Positions 35,262 through 48,097 of a DNA stretch of 64,000 nt are shown here, piece after piece. Under the pieces are notes generated by a model, which saw nothing but the letters and a program-made list of their open reading frames with translations, was not told where the DNA came from and searched no databases. Made by a program: the position numbers and the translations under genes. Position 1 is the stretch's first letter. Each line of letters begins with the position of its first letter. Location: the NCBI GenBank assembly GCA_022661535.1, contig JAKULF010000008.1, forward strand, positions 2,232,001 through 2,296,000. The letters are read 5' to 3'. This DNA is from Eutypa lata (lineage: Eukaryota > Ascomycota > Sordariomycetes > Xylariales > Diatrypaceae).

Positions 35262-36821
35262 ATGGCTCTATCTACTGCTATCAAGCTCTTAGTTGTGCTG
35301 TTCGCTCTTGTCGGAGCAGCGACCATCCCGGAAAGTGCTGCAGATTTCATCATTAAGAAGGATGTGGTTATCCTTGGTGGTGGTGCTTCAGGCGCTCATG
35401 CTGCCGTCCGACTTCGAGAGGATTATGGGAAAAGTGTCGTCATTGTAGAAAAGCAAAGCAACCTGGTATGAGTTTCCCCATGCAACGAGGAATTTAATAA
35501 TTAGCCGGAAAGCAACACTAAGCTAACAGTGAGTGCGTCTTTATAGGGTGGTCACGTAGAGACTTATACTGACCCCGAAACGGGGAATCCGTATGATTAT
35601 GGTCTCAACTCCTACACTGAGTATGGGGCCGCCAAAGAATTCTTTGCGCGCTTCAATGTCTCCATCTCTACGCCTGTCCGCGCTACGCTCACGACCCATT
35701 TTGCGGATTTCACAACAGGTCAGGAGCTGGAGGGCTACGGAAACCCGGCCTCTGAAGATGTGACTACTGCTCTCAAGAAATATCTCGAGATTTGCGAGAA
35801 GTATGAGGATCTCATCGCCCCTTCGTTCGCCAACTTCCCCGAGAAAGATGTTCCAGAGGACCTACTTATGAAGTTTTCCGACTTTGTTGTCAAGTACGGG
35901 CTCGAGGCTATGGTTCCGCGACTCTTCCAGGTGACGGGCATGGGCTTGGGCAGCATGGCTGACGAGCTCACCCTGTATGTTATGCAGGTCTTTGGGGCAC
36001 CCATCACCCGCACCTTCCTAGGACTTGCCGGTTCCTTCGTGCCCACGTCTAGGAGGAACCAGGATCTGTACGATAACATCGCAAAAGCTCTGGACAGGGA
36101 TGTCCTATATTCTTCGACTGTGGTTCGCAGCCACCGAGACGACAACGGCGTCCAACTTCTCGTCCGTGGACAGGACTCGAAGCTCACGTTGGTTACCGCT
36201 AAGAAACTTCTGATCTCATTCTCGCCGACTATGGAGAATATCGCACCGTTCGGCCCGGATTCCACCGAGCTTGACGTTTTTACGACCTGGGGCGTCAATC
36301 ACGTTTACGCCGGCGTTGCCACCCATCCCGCTCTGTCGGACAACTACTCCTTTATCAACTATCCTTCGTCGGTGGTACCAGACAACTGGCTCGTGCTACC
36401 TGAGACACCTTTTGTTGTCCGCTACGAGTATCTGGGAGATCGCAACTTCCGCGTCTTGGTGACCGGTGATCAGGGGACCGATAGTATCCAAGCGCAGTCT
36501 ATAGCGAAGGAGACTTTCAAGACACTTTTGCACAACGTCATTAGTTCGGTCAACCCTGAGGGCTTCCTTGCGCATCAGGATGAGGATCTCGAGATTCTTG
36601 AATGGGCAGATCATACTGGCATACATCCGCACGTGCCCGTCGATAAGCTGCAGAATGGATTCTATAAGAAGCTCTATGCCCTACAAGGCCGCCGCTCTAC
36701 CTTTTTCACGGGCGGGGCGTTTGCACACGATTTCACTACTCTCTTGTGGGAATATAACGACCAATACTTGTTACCCAAGATCCTAACTAGTCTAAAACCA
36801 TGCACTCATAGCTCGATGTAA
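35262..36821 (+). CDS. Secreted FAD-dependent oxidoreductase (beta-cyclopiazonate dehydrogenase-like), 2 exons
   Basis: Exon 1 is 35262-35465 and exon 2 is 35547-36821, joined between NL and GGHVETY, giving 492 residues. The first ~20 residues (MALSTAIKLLVVLFALVGAA) form a signal peptide. The Rossmann motif VVILGGGASGAHAAVRLRE, then VVIVEKQSNL and GGHVETYTDP, bind FAD as in the flavin amine-oxidase superfamily. The middle, with FADFTTGQELEGYG, and the C-terminal FFTGGAFAHDFTTLLWEYN (second flavin motif) fit the fungal branch that includes CpaO-like enzymes. That branch includes enzymes that oxidise small secondary metabolites or act on unknown substrates outside the cytosol. No biosynthetic neighbours are present, so the substrate cannot be inferred. 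Confidence 0.85.
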
Positions 36822-39538
36822 TATTCCTATAGGTATTTGATAGTAATAGTAATAGTCCCAATTTTTTAATGATCTAAGACTCTACTATCACGATGAGAAT
36901 CGGCTGTCGTAATATTAGCCGATACGAATTAACATATGGAAACAATCATTTCTACCAAATATCGCTGTCCTATGTAAGGTTTCTATCTGGCCGAATTAGC
37001 TAATTATTCTGGGAACCATCTTGTGATAATCACACATAATATATTTACTTATCTAGTAGTATTCTGCATAGTACAATTACAGTAGCTCCAATGCCACTAC
37101 ATAGATTTACATGTCTCGGGAAATATAGAAACGTTAGGAAATGATCGACTAGTATCCTTGTACTTCTCCGTACTTCGGTTAACTAGCTCCTATCTAAAAA
37201 AATCCCCTCGGCTCGTTCCGGCGCATTCGTCAGGACTGCAGGGTTGAAGCAAAGAAATCTCGATAAGAATAACTCCATATTCATGATTCATGCCCGGCAG
37301 GAGTTCTGTTCTTTCTAATCGTCGCGGTATCTCGCCACCGAGTCTAGACCATCAACCCCCTGCAAGAGGGCTTTCCCTCGATATTTGGAAGTCTTAAGAT
37401 GTAATACCCAGTCAGTTGCGTTCCTCGCGACAAGATGCCCTGTCTATCTATACCAAGGTGTCAAGCGAGATGTCCAAACGTTATGCTTTGGCTGATACAA
37501 CTATTAGACGAACTGTTTCCCCTAGTCAATTCGAGTCTCGATGCATCGAAAAGAAGAACAGAAGTTACGGTATTTTCATAAAAAGTGACACTCGTGTTAC
37601 TCCAAGGGTCAGACACTAGGTCATTCTTAGCAGGTCACTAAGGTAATCAGACACTTGGGAAATCTTTGTGTTACGTAGCAGTCTGACAGCGGTACTGTGG
37701 TGTATTGGTGGTCATGTCAGGTTAAGAATTAGCTAGTAAAACCAGGAGGCAACACAGGCTTACAACCTTTGTCCACCGTAATCTTAGGATGTTGAATTCC
37801 ATGAGGGGGCTGTATGATGCCACCTACGAAACGTCTCTCGTGCTTTCTAGCGACTATGTTAAGGCCAAGTCTGTCGTAAATCCCAGCTGCCACTAACTTC
37901 CACAGCCCTAGTGATTTTTCGCCTTGTAGCTACTGGTCATCAGTACACACAAGGCTCGCCAGAGCATTGTCTATCGGCTCTTCGGTGAATATAAGGTCAA
38001 ATATTCCAAATATACAGCCACGGTTGTGGGTAAAGAGCAATAGGTTCCGAACTGTTGATTCGTGCGTGGCCTCTCTATATATAAATCTCAAGACGGAGTT
38101 TAAGGAGGGATGAAATAGACTTTACTCTTCTGTATGAAGCCACGCTCGTCAAATTGTAGCCATTGATAGCAAATCGCCACAGGGGTCTTTCTATTAAAGT
38201 TGGAGACGAATAGGAATTGGTGGGTTTTGCTGCCCGTAATACGTCTTACAAGGGACAGTAATATAAAAAGGCACACAGAGTATTTATATATGTGTGTGTA
38301 TATAATAGAGGAAATCCTATCAGTGTTGTTCTAGGAGGCTAGTAAGATATATATCTTCCTCCTAGAAACTACTTTATCACATGGGTAAAACAAGCTTATT
38401 TCTGAACAACAGAGAGTGGTTTCGCAGAAACTATTTAATAAATGAGCTAAGTATATAGACTGCGAGCTGGAGTTGATTATAGAGTTGATTTGGACTGCCC
38501 GCCTCTTGGGCTTCGGTAAGAATACGGACGTCCAAACATTATTAGTTTGAATGCTATTAGAGTCTATATGTCCAATCCCGCCAAAAGAGTATACACGAAT
38601 GGGTGTCCCATGCTTAACATCTTACCAATAAGATGAAGGGTAAAATAATGATGAGGCACTGAAGAATACAGGCCTTAGATACAAGACTTTGCTGACAAAC
38701 CAATAACGATAATACGTAAACTACTCATTTTGAATGGTGTTAATACTGATTAATCTATGCACTAGACATAGTATTATGTCAAACTCAGTTTCAAGTCACT
38801 ACGAATTAGCTGTCGATAGATAGACTCTTTTTGCGCATTTAAGCCTCGGCACAGTGGTCGACTATTTTAGATATGAGTCAGTTCGAAATATAACCTCTAG
38901 GTGTACGTAATGTGCTTACTCATTTGAATGAACCAAAATAGTCAAATATACTCCATGTTCAATGCGAGGGCTGGATGTATTACTACAACTTGATCATACC
39001 TTTATAAAGTGAAGCAAGAGGGGTATATACATCTTGAGATAGTCTGAGGGCATAAGACTTCCTGGTTAAAAAAGATAAAGTTTAAGGAAGAACCCTTCCA
39101 AACTAAGCCCCCGACCACACATTTCAGAATAAGATCATCCAGTGCAAATTTATTCAATTAACGAGTAAAATCCGTGATAAAATTTCAATATATTCTAATT
39201 TCCCCACTGTTATTTTTTAAGTGAGTAAATGTTGTCTATCTACATCGCCATTCCTCGTACTCCTTACTCCTGATCGATGAGTTGCGAGATATACGAGACC
39301 CTTTTTGCGTCACCTATAACTCAGACGAGCCCCTGATCTAAACCCATATTCATAGTATGCAATACATCAACAACTTAGAAAGAGTTGCACTTATATACTA
39401 AAATAAATAAAAGAGCGTGATGCGGCAAAGTGCACTCAATGATAATGGTGTGGGTCGGGTGCACTTCGCCAAATAGCCTGCTGTGTTTGTTGTCATATCG
39501 CTTGGAGGATTTGAACAACTGTTCGAACCCTAAGTGTC
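36822..39538. other. Long AT-rich intergenic region
   Basis: About 2.7 kb with no supportable gene. It contains the hairpin listed at 38329-38367. It also has a 12-bp inverted repeat with one mismatch at 39424-39435 and 39459-39470, about 70 bp past the stop of the next minus-strand gene, where it could form a 3' hairpin. Confidence 0.5.
38329..38367. repeat. Hairpin with nested AT palindrome
   Basis: Ten-bp arms TTCTAGGAGG and CCTCCTAGAA enclose a 19-nt loop that itself contains the palindrome AAGATATATATCTT. Function unknown. Confidence 0.8.
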
Positions 39539-40378
39539 TTACGCAACAATAGACACTGGCTGTTTGGCTGAAGAGCTTGCTACAGCGTCCTGTGGTAGTT
39601 GAATGCGGTACTGATAGTTGTTGCGAACACGGCTGGCTTGGACATTGAAGCGGAAGACTCGAAGTCCACGGATTTGCTGGAACGCAGAAACGAAAAATTC
39701 CAGGGCCCTATAACATCTGTTAATTAGGAACAATACCAATTAAGAGAGAGAGAGAGTGTGTGTGTCTTACATAATTGTGAAGTGGAGAGCAATGATAGGT
39801 TCGCTTGACCTTTCGTAAGGGCGTCTATACCATCCTGGGTTTGTAATACAGTCTACGGTGAAGAGTAGAATCAACAGGCCTAGAAGGAAGTCAATGATGG
39901 ATGCGCCTATGGCTTTCTTCCTTCCATCGTTGTCGTCGCTGTCTCCTCTTGTGACGTAGTACGTCTGTTCCCCGACGAAGATGCCAAACTCAGGCACTTG
40001 GCAACTCCTATTCTTGCCCTTGCCAAAGCAGAGCTGAAAGAGCTTGCAGGGGATAGCAGCAAATAAGTTCCAGAAGAAAGTAAAAAATGACAATATGATC
40101 AACATAATGGATGCAAAGATAGTAGCGTTGCAGACTAGCTGCATGACCATGTTGGTGAACGTGAACACGACAATGATGGCTCGGACCACGATGATAGAAT
40201 TGATGTGAAATTCAGCGCCACCATTATCGTCATCTCCCCGGGAATAGTTTTCTACATCATCGTTTGTGGTAACGTCGTCTCGATATCGTTCGGTAGGTTG
40301 AGGGATTGAGGGAGGAGGGTTGACTACGTCGGGTGTAAGGAGGGGTCGGGACTGTTCGGAAGAATCCTTGGACGTCAT
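39539..40378 (-). CDS. Small multi-pass membrane protein of unknown function, 2 exons
   Basis: Exon 1 is 40378-39771 and exon 2 is 39716-39539, in phase across a GTAAGA donor and an AACAG acceptor, giving 261 residues. The first ~60 residues are polar, rich in Pro, Asp and Asn. Hydrophobic helices follow at about residues 63-80, 83-100 and 103-118, and again at about 165-182 (IDFLLGLLILLFTV). The tail is short and polar. The short intron contains an (AG)n(TG)n microsatellite (39743-39764). I recognise no family. Confidence 0.7.
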
Positions 40379-41847
40379 GGTTCCGGACTCTTCGTTGATT
40401 GCAAGTGTGTCTTATAGATAAAAGGAGTAGAGTTGGTTGGGATGGAATATGAAAGCTACACACAAGCACAGGTTGATGGTTTGTAGATATCATGTTTCAC
40501 AGGAAAGCTAAATGAGATACAGCATGCTTCTTTATAGCCAAGTCGTTTCTTTCCAGAGCATACATAGTAACCATACAGTATATCTTACGATAGACTTACT
40601 TTGATAGGGGTTTAGTTACACATCTTCGTTAGGTGCTCCAGGCGATAGGCAACCGAATTGTTGCTGCTTCTACAGGTTGGAATTCTGGTGCCTAGCTTCA
40701 GGTAAGTTTTAGCCTCCATGTCCCCACCGAGGTCGTCTGTGCAAATATGTAAGACCAATGATTGGGGAATAGTATCCAGAGAGGAAATGATCGCTTTACA
40801 GCCACCTCCATCCCACTTTCTTAGATCTTAGCTAAACCTCAAATTCTTAAGTAAACATAGAAAATCCTACAACTTTGAAGAACAAGGCAACGAAATAATC
40901 AAAAGGGCAATTTACATTGCCTCTGTAAGTTTTGTTTTCCACAAGAGAGCGGAGAATAAAATGGGTTAAAATTAATGCGACGCGTTGCTTGAGCAGGTCG
41001 ATCAAAAATAATCAGATGGGATAACTTACTACCTGTTACCTACCCAGAGCAACTAGAACATACCTGAGTACAACGACATCGAGCTTCGCTATACATAGCT
41101 AATATGTGAGCACAAGCAGACGAACGAAAGGAGAAAGCCGTGTCGATCTTTCCAAGTATAACATCACCATATTTTTGATGTTTTAAGTAGTAGACCAGTG
41201 TCATTCATTCGTGGTGTAATAAGCCACGAAGGCTGTGCAGATTGAGATTAGATGTGCCTGAAGGATTCAGGCTTCTCTTTAGCTAGGCAGTTACAGTAAG
41301 AGAAACAATTAATAGTGCAAAGTCTTAGGTAATCTTTGAAATCCCCTTTTATGGTGCAGTTGATGCGTGCATGCTCGTAAAATGCATCTACTTTGAGAAT
41401 CAGGAAGATGTTGTCGTCAGTTCCGAGGTAGGCGTAGGTACGTCGGGTGCAACTGGAAGAATATTAGGTAATCAACTACCGACGATAGATTGGCATGGAG
41501 GCGGTGACCAGATATATACTAGCTCTAGATAGTGAATTCCTAATCTTTGACTAGCGGGTCGGTGGCAGAAAAAGTTCCTCTCCAATTTTTTTCTTTCTGC
41601 GACGCAGTTCCTTCTACTGCAAGACGGGGACTATGTACGTGAATTAGGAATTTACGTGATTGCAACAATCTAATTCTTTCCCACCTTCCAAAGGCAGTAT
41701 TGAACTGATTCCATGCCGGGGGAAGAACAACCCAATCCATATCCTCCAACATCTACACATTCAAGTGGTCCTCCTGCTTGGCTTTTCAGCAATAACTCTT
41801 TCACCCTCTCAAGTCAACCTCAGTCAAACACGACTAAGACAGACAAG
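40379..41847. other. Divergent intergenic region
   Basis: Spacer between the membrane-protein gene (-) and SRP40 (+). An in-frame ATG at 41713 lies upstream of the chosen SRP40 start. No other feature is supportable. Confidence 0.5.
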
Positions 41848-43158
41848 ATGGCGAAGAAAGGCAAGAAGACGGCAAACCCCGAAGCTACTTCTGCTTCAAC
41901 CGCTGCGACCACTTCAACTTCAGACAGCCAAGCACCCCCCGCTCAACTCATGGACCTCGTCGAGTCCTTCCTCTCCGACCAAGGATTCAACAATGCCCAT
42001 CGCGAGTTTCAGAAGCACCGAGAAAAGAAGGGCTGGAAGAAGGGAGGAAGCTCAAAGAAGGGTACTAAGGGTCACCACTCTCTAGTCAGCGTCTTTCAAT
42101 CATGGGAAACTTTCTCCAGCAAGGACGGTGCAACTGTTCCACCTCAACAGGAAGTGATTAAGAAGGTTACCAAAGTTAGCAGTAGCAGCAGCAGTGATAG
42201 CTCCAGCGACGACACCTCGGACAGCTCTAGCGACAGCGACAGTGGCAGCGACGACGATGATGTGTCAATGGCGGACGCACCAGTGGTCAAGGCCGAGGCC
42301 ACCTCCGACTCCTCTGAGAGCTCGAGCTCTAGCGAAAGTTCGAGCGACAGTGACAGCGACAGCGAAAGTGAAGACAAAGTCCCGACCAAATCGAAGGCTC
42401 CAGTCTCTGCCAAATCCACCAATCCCTTGAAGCGGAAGGCCCAGTCCGACAGCGAAAGTTCCTCTTCGGAGAGCGATTCGGACGATGAAATATCCGACTC
42501 CAGCTCTGACGATGAGCGACCTCAGACAAAGAAGGCTAAGAAGGCAGCTGAGAGCTCAGACGAAAGCTCATCGGAGTCGGAGTCTTCATCTGACGACAGC
42601 TCTTCCGAGGATGAGGCACCCAAGCCAAAAGCATCCAAGAAAACCAAGGCCGCTGATTCTTCCTCGGATTCATCTTCTGAGTCCGACTCTGACAGTGAGG
42701 TGCAAGCTGCAGCATCCAAGGTCCCGCTTCCCGAGTCCGATTCTTCATCCTCATCGAGCGATTCGGATTCCGACGATGACGAGTCGAAGCCTACTTCCAA
42801 TGACGCCATCGTAAACGGCACGGGCTCTGATACATCGGCTACCCTCGACAAGACCTCGCCCCAATTTCAAGAACCCCCTCTCCCCCCGGACCCTACGAAG
42901 ACCAACAACCGTGGGAAGAATGGAGCGAAGAAGGGACAGAACGTGCCATTCTCGAGAATCCGCAACGACGTGGCGGTCGACCCACGCCTCTCTTCTAACG
43001 CCTATGTCTCTCACACCTGGGGCGACAAAGCCCACAACGACCTCATTGTGACTAAGGGCAAAGGATTCACCAAGGAGAAGAACAAGAAGAAGCGCGGCAG
43101 CTACAAGGGTGGTGCCCTGGACGTGCACCAGGTTCGCAGCATCAAGTTTGAGGACTAG
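41848..43158 (+). CDS. SRP40: SRP40/Nopp140-like nucleolar protein
   Basis: A 436-residue protein if begun at MAKKGKKTANPEA (41848). An in-frame ATG at 41713 adds 45 Pro/Ser-rich residues, but the basic start fits the family better. A LisH-type helix (LMDLVESFLSDQGFNNAHRE) lies near the N-terminus. The middle is a long alternation of Ser/Asp/Glu blocks, ideal CK2 sites, with Lys/Pro/Ala linkers. The C-terminal domain (VPFSRIRNDVAVDPRLSSNA, HTWGDKAHNDLIVTKGKGFT and KKKRGSYKGG) is the conserved SRP40 domain. Such proteins chaperone snoRNPs and ribosome assembly in the nucleolus. The repetitive serine codons generate long open antisense frames, which are not genes. Confidence 0.92.
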   Translation: MAKKGKKTANPEATSASTAATTSTSDSQAPPAQLMDLVESFLSDQGFNNAHREFQKHREKKGWKKGGSSKKGTKGHHSLVSVFQSWETFSSKDGATVPPQQEVIKKVTKVSSSSSSDSSSDDTSDSSSDSDSGSDDDDVSMADAPVVKAEATSDSSESSSSSESSSDSDSDSESEDKVPTKSKAPVSAKSTNPLKRKAQSDSESSSSESDSDDEISDSSSDDERPQTKKAKKAAESSDESSSESESSSDDSSSEDEAPKPKASKKTKAADSSSDSSSESDSDSEVQAAASKVPLPESDSSSSSSDSDSDDDESKPTSNDAIVNGTGSDTSATLDKTSPQFQEPPLPPDPTKTNNRGKNGAKKGQNVPFSRIRNDVAVDPRLSSNAYVSHTWGDKAHNDLIVTKGKGFTKEKNKKKRGSYKGGALDVHQVRSIKFED

Positions 43159-45791
43159 AAGTCTCGGAGGGCTGCTGCAGGTAAGCCTGGCAGCAAGACA
43201 CCTAAACAAGCCCGCCTTGATAAAAAGCCCCGAAGCGCTTGAAATGAGGCGAAGCTCAGGTCCGGGTCTTGGCAATATTTCTACTTTCCAGAGCTCGGAA
43301 GACGCCCTTTTTGCGACATTGCATTGAGATAGAAACGTGGTGGATTCATTCTATACCCTCAATTGGCGTTGCGGTTGTCGAAGCATTGCGTATAATTCAG
43401 CATGGACCTTGCAGGGAGTCGTTGATTGGCAACATGATCATAGTTAGGAGAGTTCAGACTAAGTTTTAGACTTGGGACTGATATTGGGGCATTATTTTCA
43501 ATACATCACTCTCATTCCCCACATGATTCTACGATGCTATGGCCTCCATAACTACCATCTTGAGAGGTTGATCGTAGACGGAGGACTGTCCATGATTGAG
43601 AATAGATCACTAGCTACGGCATTAAGATAATATAACTTCAGGGTCTGCCTAATTCGTATAGTGAGGTATCCCCACGTGTATTACTCATTACTGTTTCTGG
43701 CTGTGATTGATCGGCTACGTCTCCTCTTTGTTCATCGTTTTATGTGCTGGCGTCACCCCCACAACTGCTATCACCTTTCACCTCTCCTGTCTTAGGTCTT
43801 TGAGAGGAACCTTGCTGAAGACCATGCGTCCTCCCAGCTAGGATCGTCGACGATCCCAAGTCAAGCTGGCGAGCTGTCGATAGGATATGACCTTGTTGCA
43901 ATATGATAGATGAACTGAGCTATCGACAACAGCACCTTGATATTACTAGCACTTCCGAAACCTATTCCTCAGCCAAGGCTGAAATTTTTCGTATTTCATC
44001 GTGTTTGCCTAACGCTACCGTGTTAGCGCTCTTGAACTCTGAGCTGTCGAAATAGCCCCTGAATTGCATTACCCATTTGATGGAGCCTGGTTAGGGGGAA
44101 TGGGGTATAAAATTTAAGAAAAGCCATGCAATATGCCTCGTAATTTCTCATGGGATCGTGTGCCCAGCCTATCCTAGGCTACGCCTCATAGTTGAAACGA
44201 TCCTGTAGTATAATTGGCAAGGCAAATCTAATACCACTAGCTGTCTGGCCAACCTGCGACGAATCAGAAAAACCACGTCATATATGATAGTGCAGAAGCT
44301 ATAGTATCGACAACCTTGGGCAAGTTGTGGCATAGCTTTTTTTATGAATCAGCTTGTGGCTTGGAACGAACGGGGATTTGTGACCTGGACCTAAAGTACG
44401 AGACGTTAAGTTAAGTTTTGTTACTTGACTGCATTGTGGTCTCCGTATAGTTGAAGATTATCTCCGGCTTCATATTTTCATGTTCCATTTATTATTGAAT
44501 CTGTTTCTTTAAACATATGCTATTAAACGGTAAACGTATTTAGTGGTCTATAAAGCATTTGTGAGATAGCAGTTTGGTCTTAAACTTCTTGAAACCCCGT
44601 ATACCGGTAGACCCCTATATCAGAAGGGATGTTAAAATAACAGATTCATTGTTCATTGTCCCCACAGTCGGGCCATATATATGCTACTTCGTGTTCGCTT
44701 ATACGCAAGATTCGTTTAACCCTTTGTCACGAAAGGCATTAACCTCGCATACAAAGTCTTCTTTGGTATATATATTCAGTATCTCTATGGAGGCTCAACC
44801 GAGGGCTTAGAAAGTGACTATAGGGAGGTGTGAAGACTATCGTGTGATTATTGATCTATATTATCTTTCCGTAGTGGGAGGCTGTGCTATATAGTCAGGG
44901 GAGCTTTCAGCCTTGACTTGTTTAGCTCGCGTTACGATCGTCGATGGACGTTTCTAGCTGCTTAGACCCGTTTTGTCTTGAAGCTTTCAATCATTTACAC
45001 TTGACTTGTTTATGAGGTGCAAACCACTCATTCAGTTGAACACACATGCCTGCAAAGAGTTGAGATGAAAAGTTATTTGTGAGATCCGTCAGACAGGTCG
45101 TAAGTATATAGACAGACGAGCCAGAGCTAAAACCAAGGACTGAGTTGAACAAAGTATAAAGTGCTAATAAGCATAGATTTCTAAGGTTATAGTACCCGAA
45201 TTGGTTGTTGTTGCCTGGGCATCACTTCTATAGTCATGCAATATTGATGGTAGAATACGCCCGGAGTCAGCCTTGGGTACCAATCACATATTATGTATCC
45301 CCTTACTCAAATATTAGACTGTCGATGTAATCTGTATTTACTACCTTTGTAAATGCATCATCGTAGTACTTGTCAGAGTAGTAGCGCCTAAGCCAATTCG
45401 GGTTAGAAGGTGGGGGTGTTTCTCCAAAGAGATCACAAAAAAGACACCACACATAACACCCCAACCAGGGTATGCTAAAGTAAGGTCCGGGGGGCTATTA
45501 ACCATGCACTTCTGTCCTAAGGTGTCATTCTTTCAGCTTTTGGATTACTACCTTCAGAATATGCAGACACAGCCGGGCAGCCTTGCTCGCTGTGTTGTAA
45601 ACCTGCCTCCACATTGCGGACTCATCTACGCTCTAGCTCAATCTCATCTCATTCAATGACACATGCCGACTCATTGAATGCCTAAGTCTTGGACCCCGTA
45701 TACCCACCAGGGATAAATACTTGAGTAGCGCATTGTCCGCTGTCAATCTCACACTCACCGATCCTACCGTTACTTAGCCGACTTAGCCGTT
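43159..45791. other. Long intergenic region
   Basis: About 2.6 kb without a supportable gene. A TATA-like ATAAATA at about 45713 lies 80-120 bp before the deaminase start. Otherwise nothing is seen. Confidence 0.45.
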
Positions 45792-48097
45792 GTGTATCCG
45801 GGGGCCTCACGAGCCTTGTTAAATCTGCTCATGGGGGCATTCTGTAGTGTAGACAAGGAAGACGAATCGGACCACCAACAGCAGCATGAAAAGGACTTCA
45901 ATATGCCCCCGGCTAGCCTAAGGAGATTCTTTCATCGCGATCGCTCTCATGCGATGAACCCAGCTATGAGCCAAAGGGAGATGGCTGAGGAAGAGGCGAA
46001 TAAGGTGCTACAGAATGCGCGAAGGCTCGACGACATCCAGATGTTCGAGCCCGCAGCTCGTTTGCTAGGCGTTCTATCTCAAACTCATGAGCGCTACGCT
46101 GGAGATCGCTTCTTATTCAACATCGACTTGATTGATGGCAACGATCCAAATGAGTCGCAAAAGATCATGGCGCGGAGGGGCGGCTCATCCACCAACGTCA
46201 ATCTAGCCAAGTCTTATCTTCTTCAGATCGCAGAGAAGATGCCAAAAGGTGCGCATCTTCACATACACTTCAACGCAACACTGCTGCCGCATATCCTACT
46301 TGAGAAGGCCGAGCGCATGGTCAACATGTACATTTGGACCAGTGTACCGCTTGTGACCATGGAAAGTTTCGATCTTTGCGAGATTCAGTTCAGCCTGGGA
46401 GAGCGCAAAGAACCCGACCCCTCGGAGGCAGCGGAACTTGATGAGAAGCAACTGCGGGATACCTGGAACCATCTAGAGGCGAAGCATGATCTCATTGGTC
46501 CGAATATATTCATTGGAACTTACGAGCCGAATTCGAAAATGCGCTATGCCTACTTCCGACAACAGTGGGAAGCGCATAAGGCTCAATTACAGGACTCCCA
46601 GCGCACAGGGACACTCACAGACGACCAAGAGAGAATTCTGGGTATATTGGAAAAAGGCTGTAGGAATTGGTTGATCAGTAAACTCGTTTTCCACGCTGAA
46701 GAAGCCCATAATGCCCAACAAAGTCAGAACGGGTACGCGATCCCCGAGACTTCTGATTCTCCTGAAGAGACCACTAACAGATTTTAGGATATGGGAGAAA
46801 TTTAACGGCAGGACCAGGATGATGAAGGGCTTGTTCAACTACGAAACTGCATTCAGGGAGTATACTAGAGATTGCCTAGAAGAGTTCGTTAGGGAAAACG
46901 TCCAATATGCAGAGATCCGGCCCAACTTCATGAAATCTAACCAGATTTGGACGGACAATGGAAGGGAAAAGATTAGCAATGAGGGGACAGTGAAGATTAT
47001 TATCGAGGAATACGAGAAATTCATGAAAGCCAGGGGAGCTATGTTACAAGATGGACGGATGGTGGAAAACCGATCCATAAACCCGCAAGGGAAGGGAGGT
47101 TATTCTGCCTCTGCCCCCCTGAATCACTCAACACTTCAGAAAAAGATGCCAGCCATAGATGACCGCTCACGAGAAAAGCCACGGCAGACACCCAGGCTTG
47201 CTTTCGGTGGCCTGAAAATCATTTACTGTACCCCTAGGTCTTTCCCCAAGCAAGAAGTTAAGGATATGCTAGCTGAGTGCCTGATCTTCAAGAAGCGATG
47301 GCCTGAGTACATTGCTGGCTTCGACCTTGTTGGGGAAGAATCCAAAGGGCATCCCCTATCTTTCTTCACAGAGGAGTTCGAAGAATTTGTGGAAACATGC
47401 CGGAAAGAGAAGGTTCAGATCCCTTTCCTTTTCCATTGTGGTGAGACACATTACGACGCAGACGACAACCTCGGGACAGCGCTGTCATTCGATAACACGA
47501 AAAGGATTGGCCATGGCTACGCACTACATTCGGAAACTAGGTACGATGACACGATAAAGACACAGAATATCGGTATAGAGAGCTGCCCGATCTCGAATGA
47601 AATTCTTGGATTGAATTCGCGAGTGGCAGAACATGCTATCTACGGATTGATTAATCGCGGCCTTCATTGTACGTTGAACAGCGACAACGGCACTTTATTC
47701 AGGTGAGCACATGACATTTCAAGATCCCCGAAGTCTACGCTGATTGAACAAACCTAGATCGACGCTATCGCATGACTTCTATCAATACATCGTAGGCAGG
47801 AGAGAGGGGTCTAAGAAAACCTCTCTCCAGCAATGTCGCCAACTAGCACAGTGGAGCATTGATCACGCATGCATGGCTCCAAATGAACGCGAGAGGGTTC
47901 AGATAGAGTGGGAGCTACGATGGGATGAGTTCCTCAACTGGATCAACAGCGTCCCGGAGTTCAGGGTGGAGAAGTTCACTCGCGCAGAAATAGCCGAAAT
48001 GGAGAAGAAAGCTAAACAGCAAGAGGAGAAGAGTAAAGCCAGCGTGACAGCATCTCAAGCACCCTTGACCAGCCAACCAGCGGGCTCTAGGTTGTAG
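45792..48097 (+). CDS. Adenosine deaminase of the ADGF/CECR1 type, 3 exons
   Basis: Exons 45792-46732, 46788-47702 and 47758-48097 join in phase to 731 residues. If translation starts at the next ATG (45831), the N-terminus is MGAFCSVDKEDE, which could be myristoylated. KMPKGAHLHIHFNATLLP (about residues 150-167) carries the HxH zinc ligands. GIWEKFNGRTRMMKGLFNYE spans the first join. FLFHCGETHY (about 527-536) has the third His and the catalytic Glu. RIGHGYAL and CPISNEILGL follow, and NSDNGTLF (about 611-618) supplies the last Asp. These match adenosine deaminases that hydrolyse adenosine to inosine. Unlike the secreted animal ADGFs there is no signal peptide, so it is probably intracellular. 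A charged C-terminal helix (EIAEMEKKAKQQEEKSK) is fungal-specific. Two poorly conserved insertions flank the core. Confidence 0.9.

Noticed and set aside
42144..42851. Long minus-strand frames antisense to SRP40
   Set aside because: They are Leu/Ser mirror images of the Ser/Asp/Glu repeats and have no independent gene signals.
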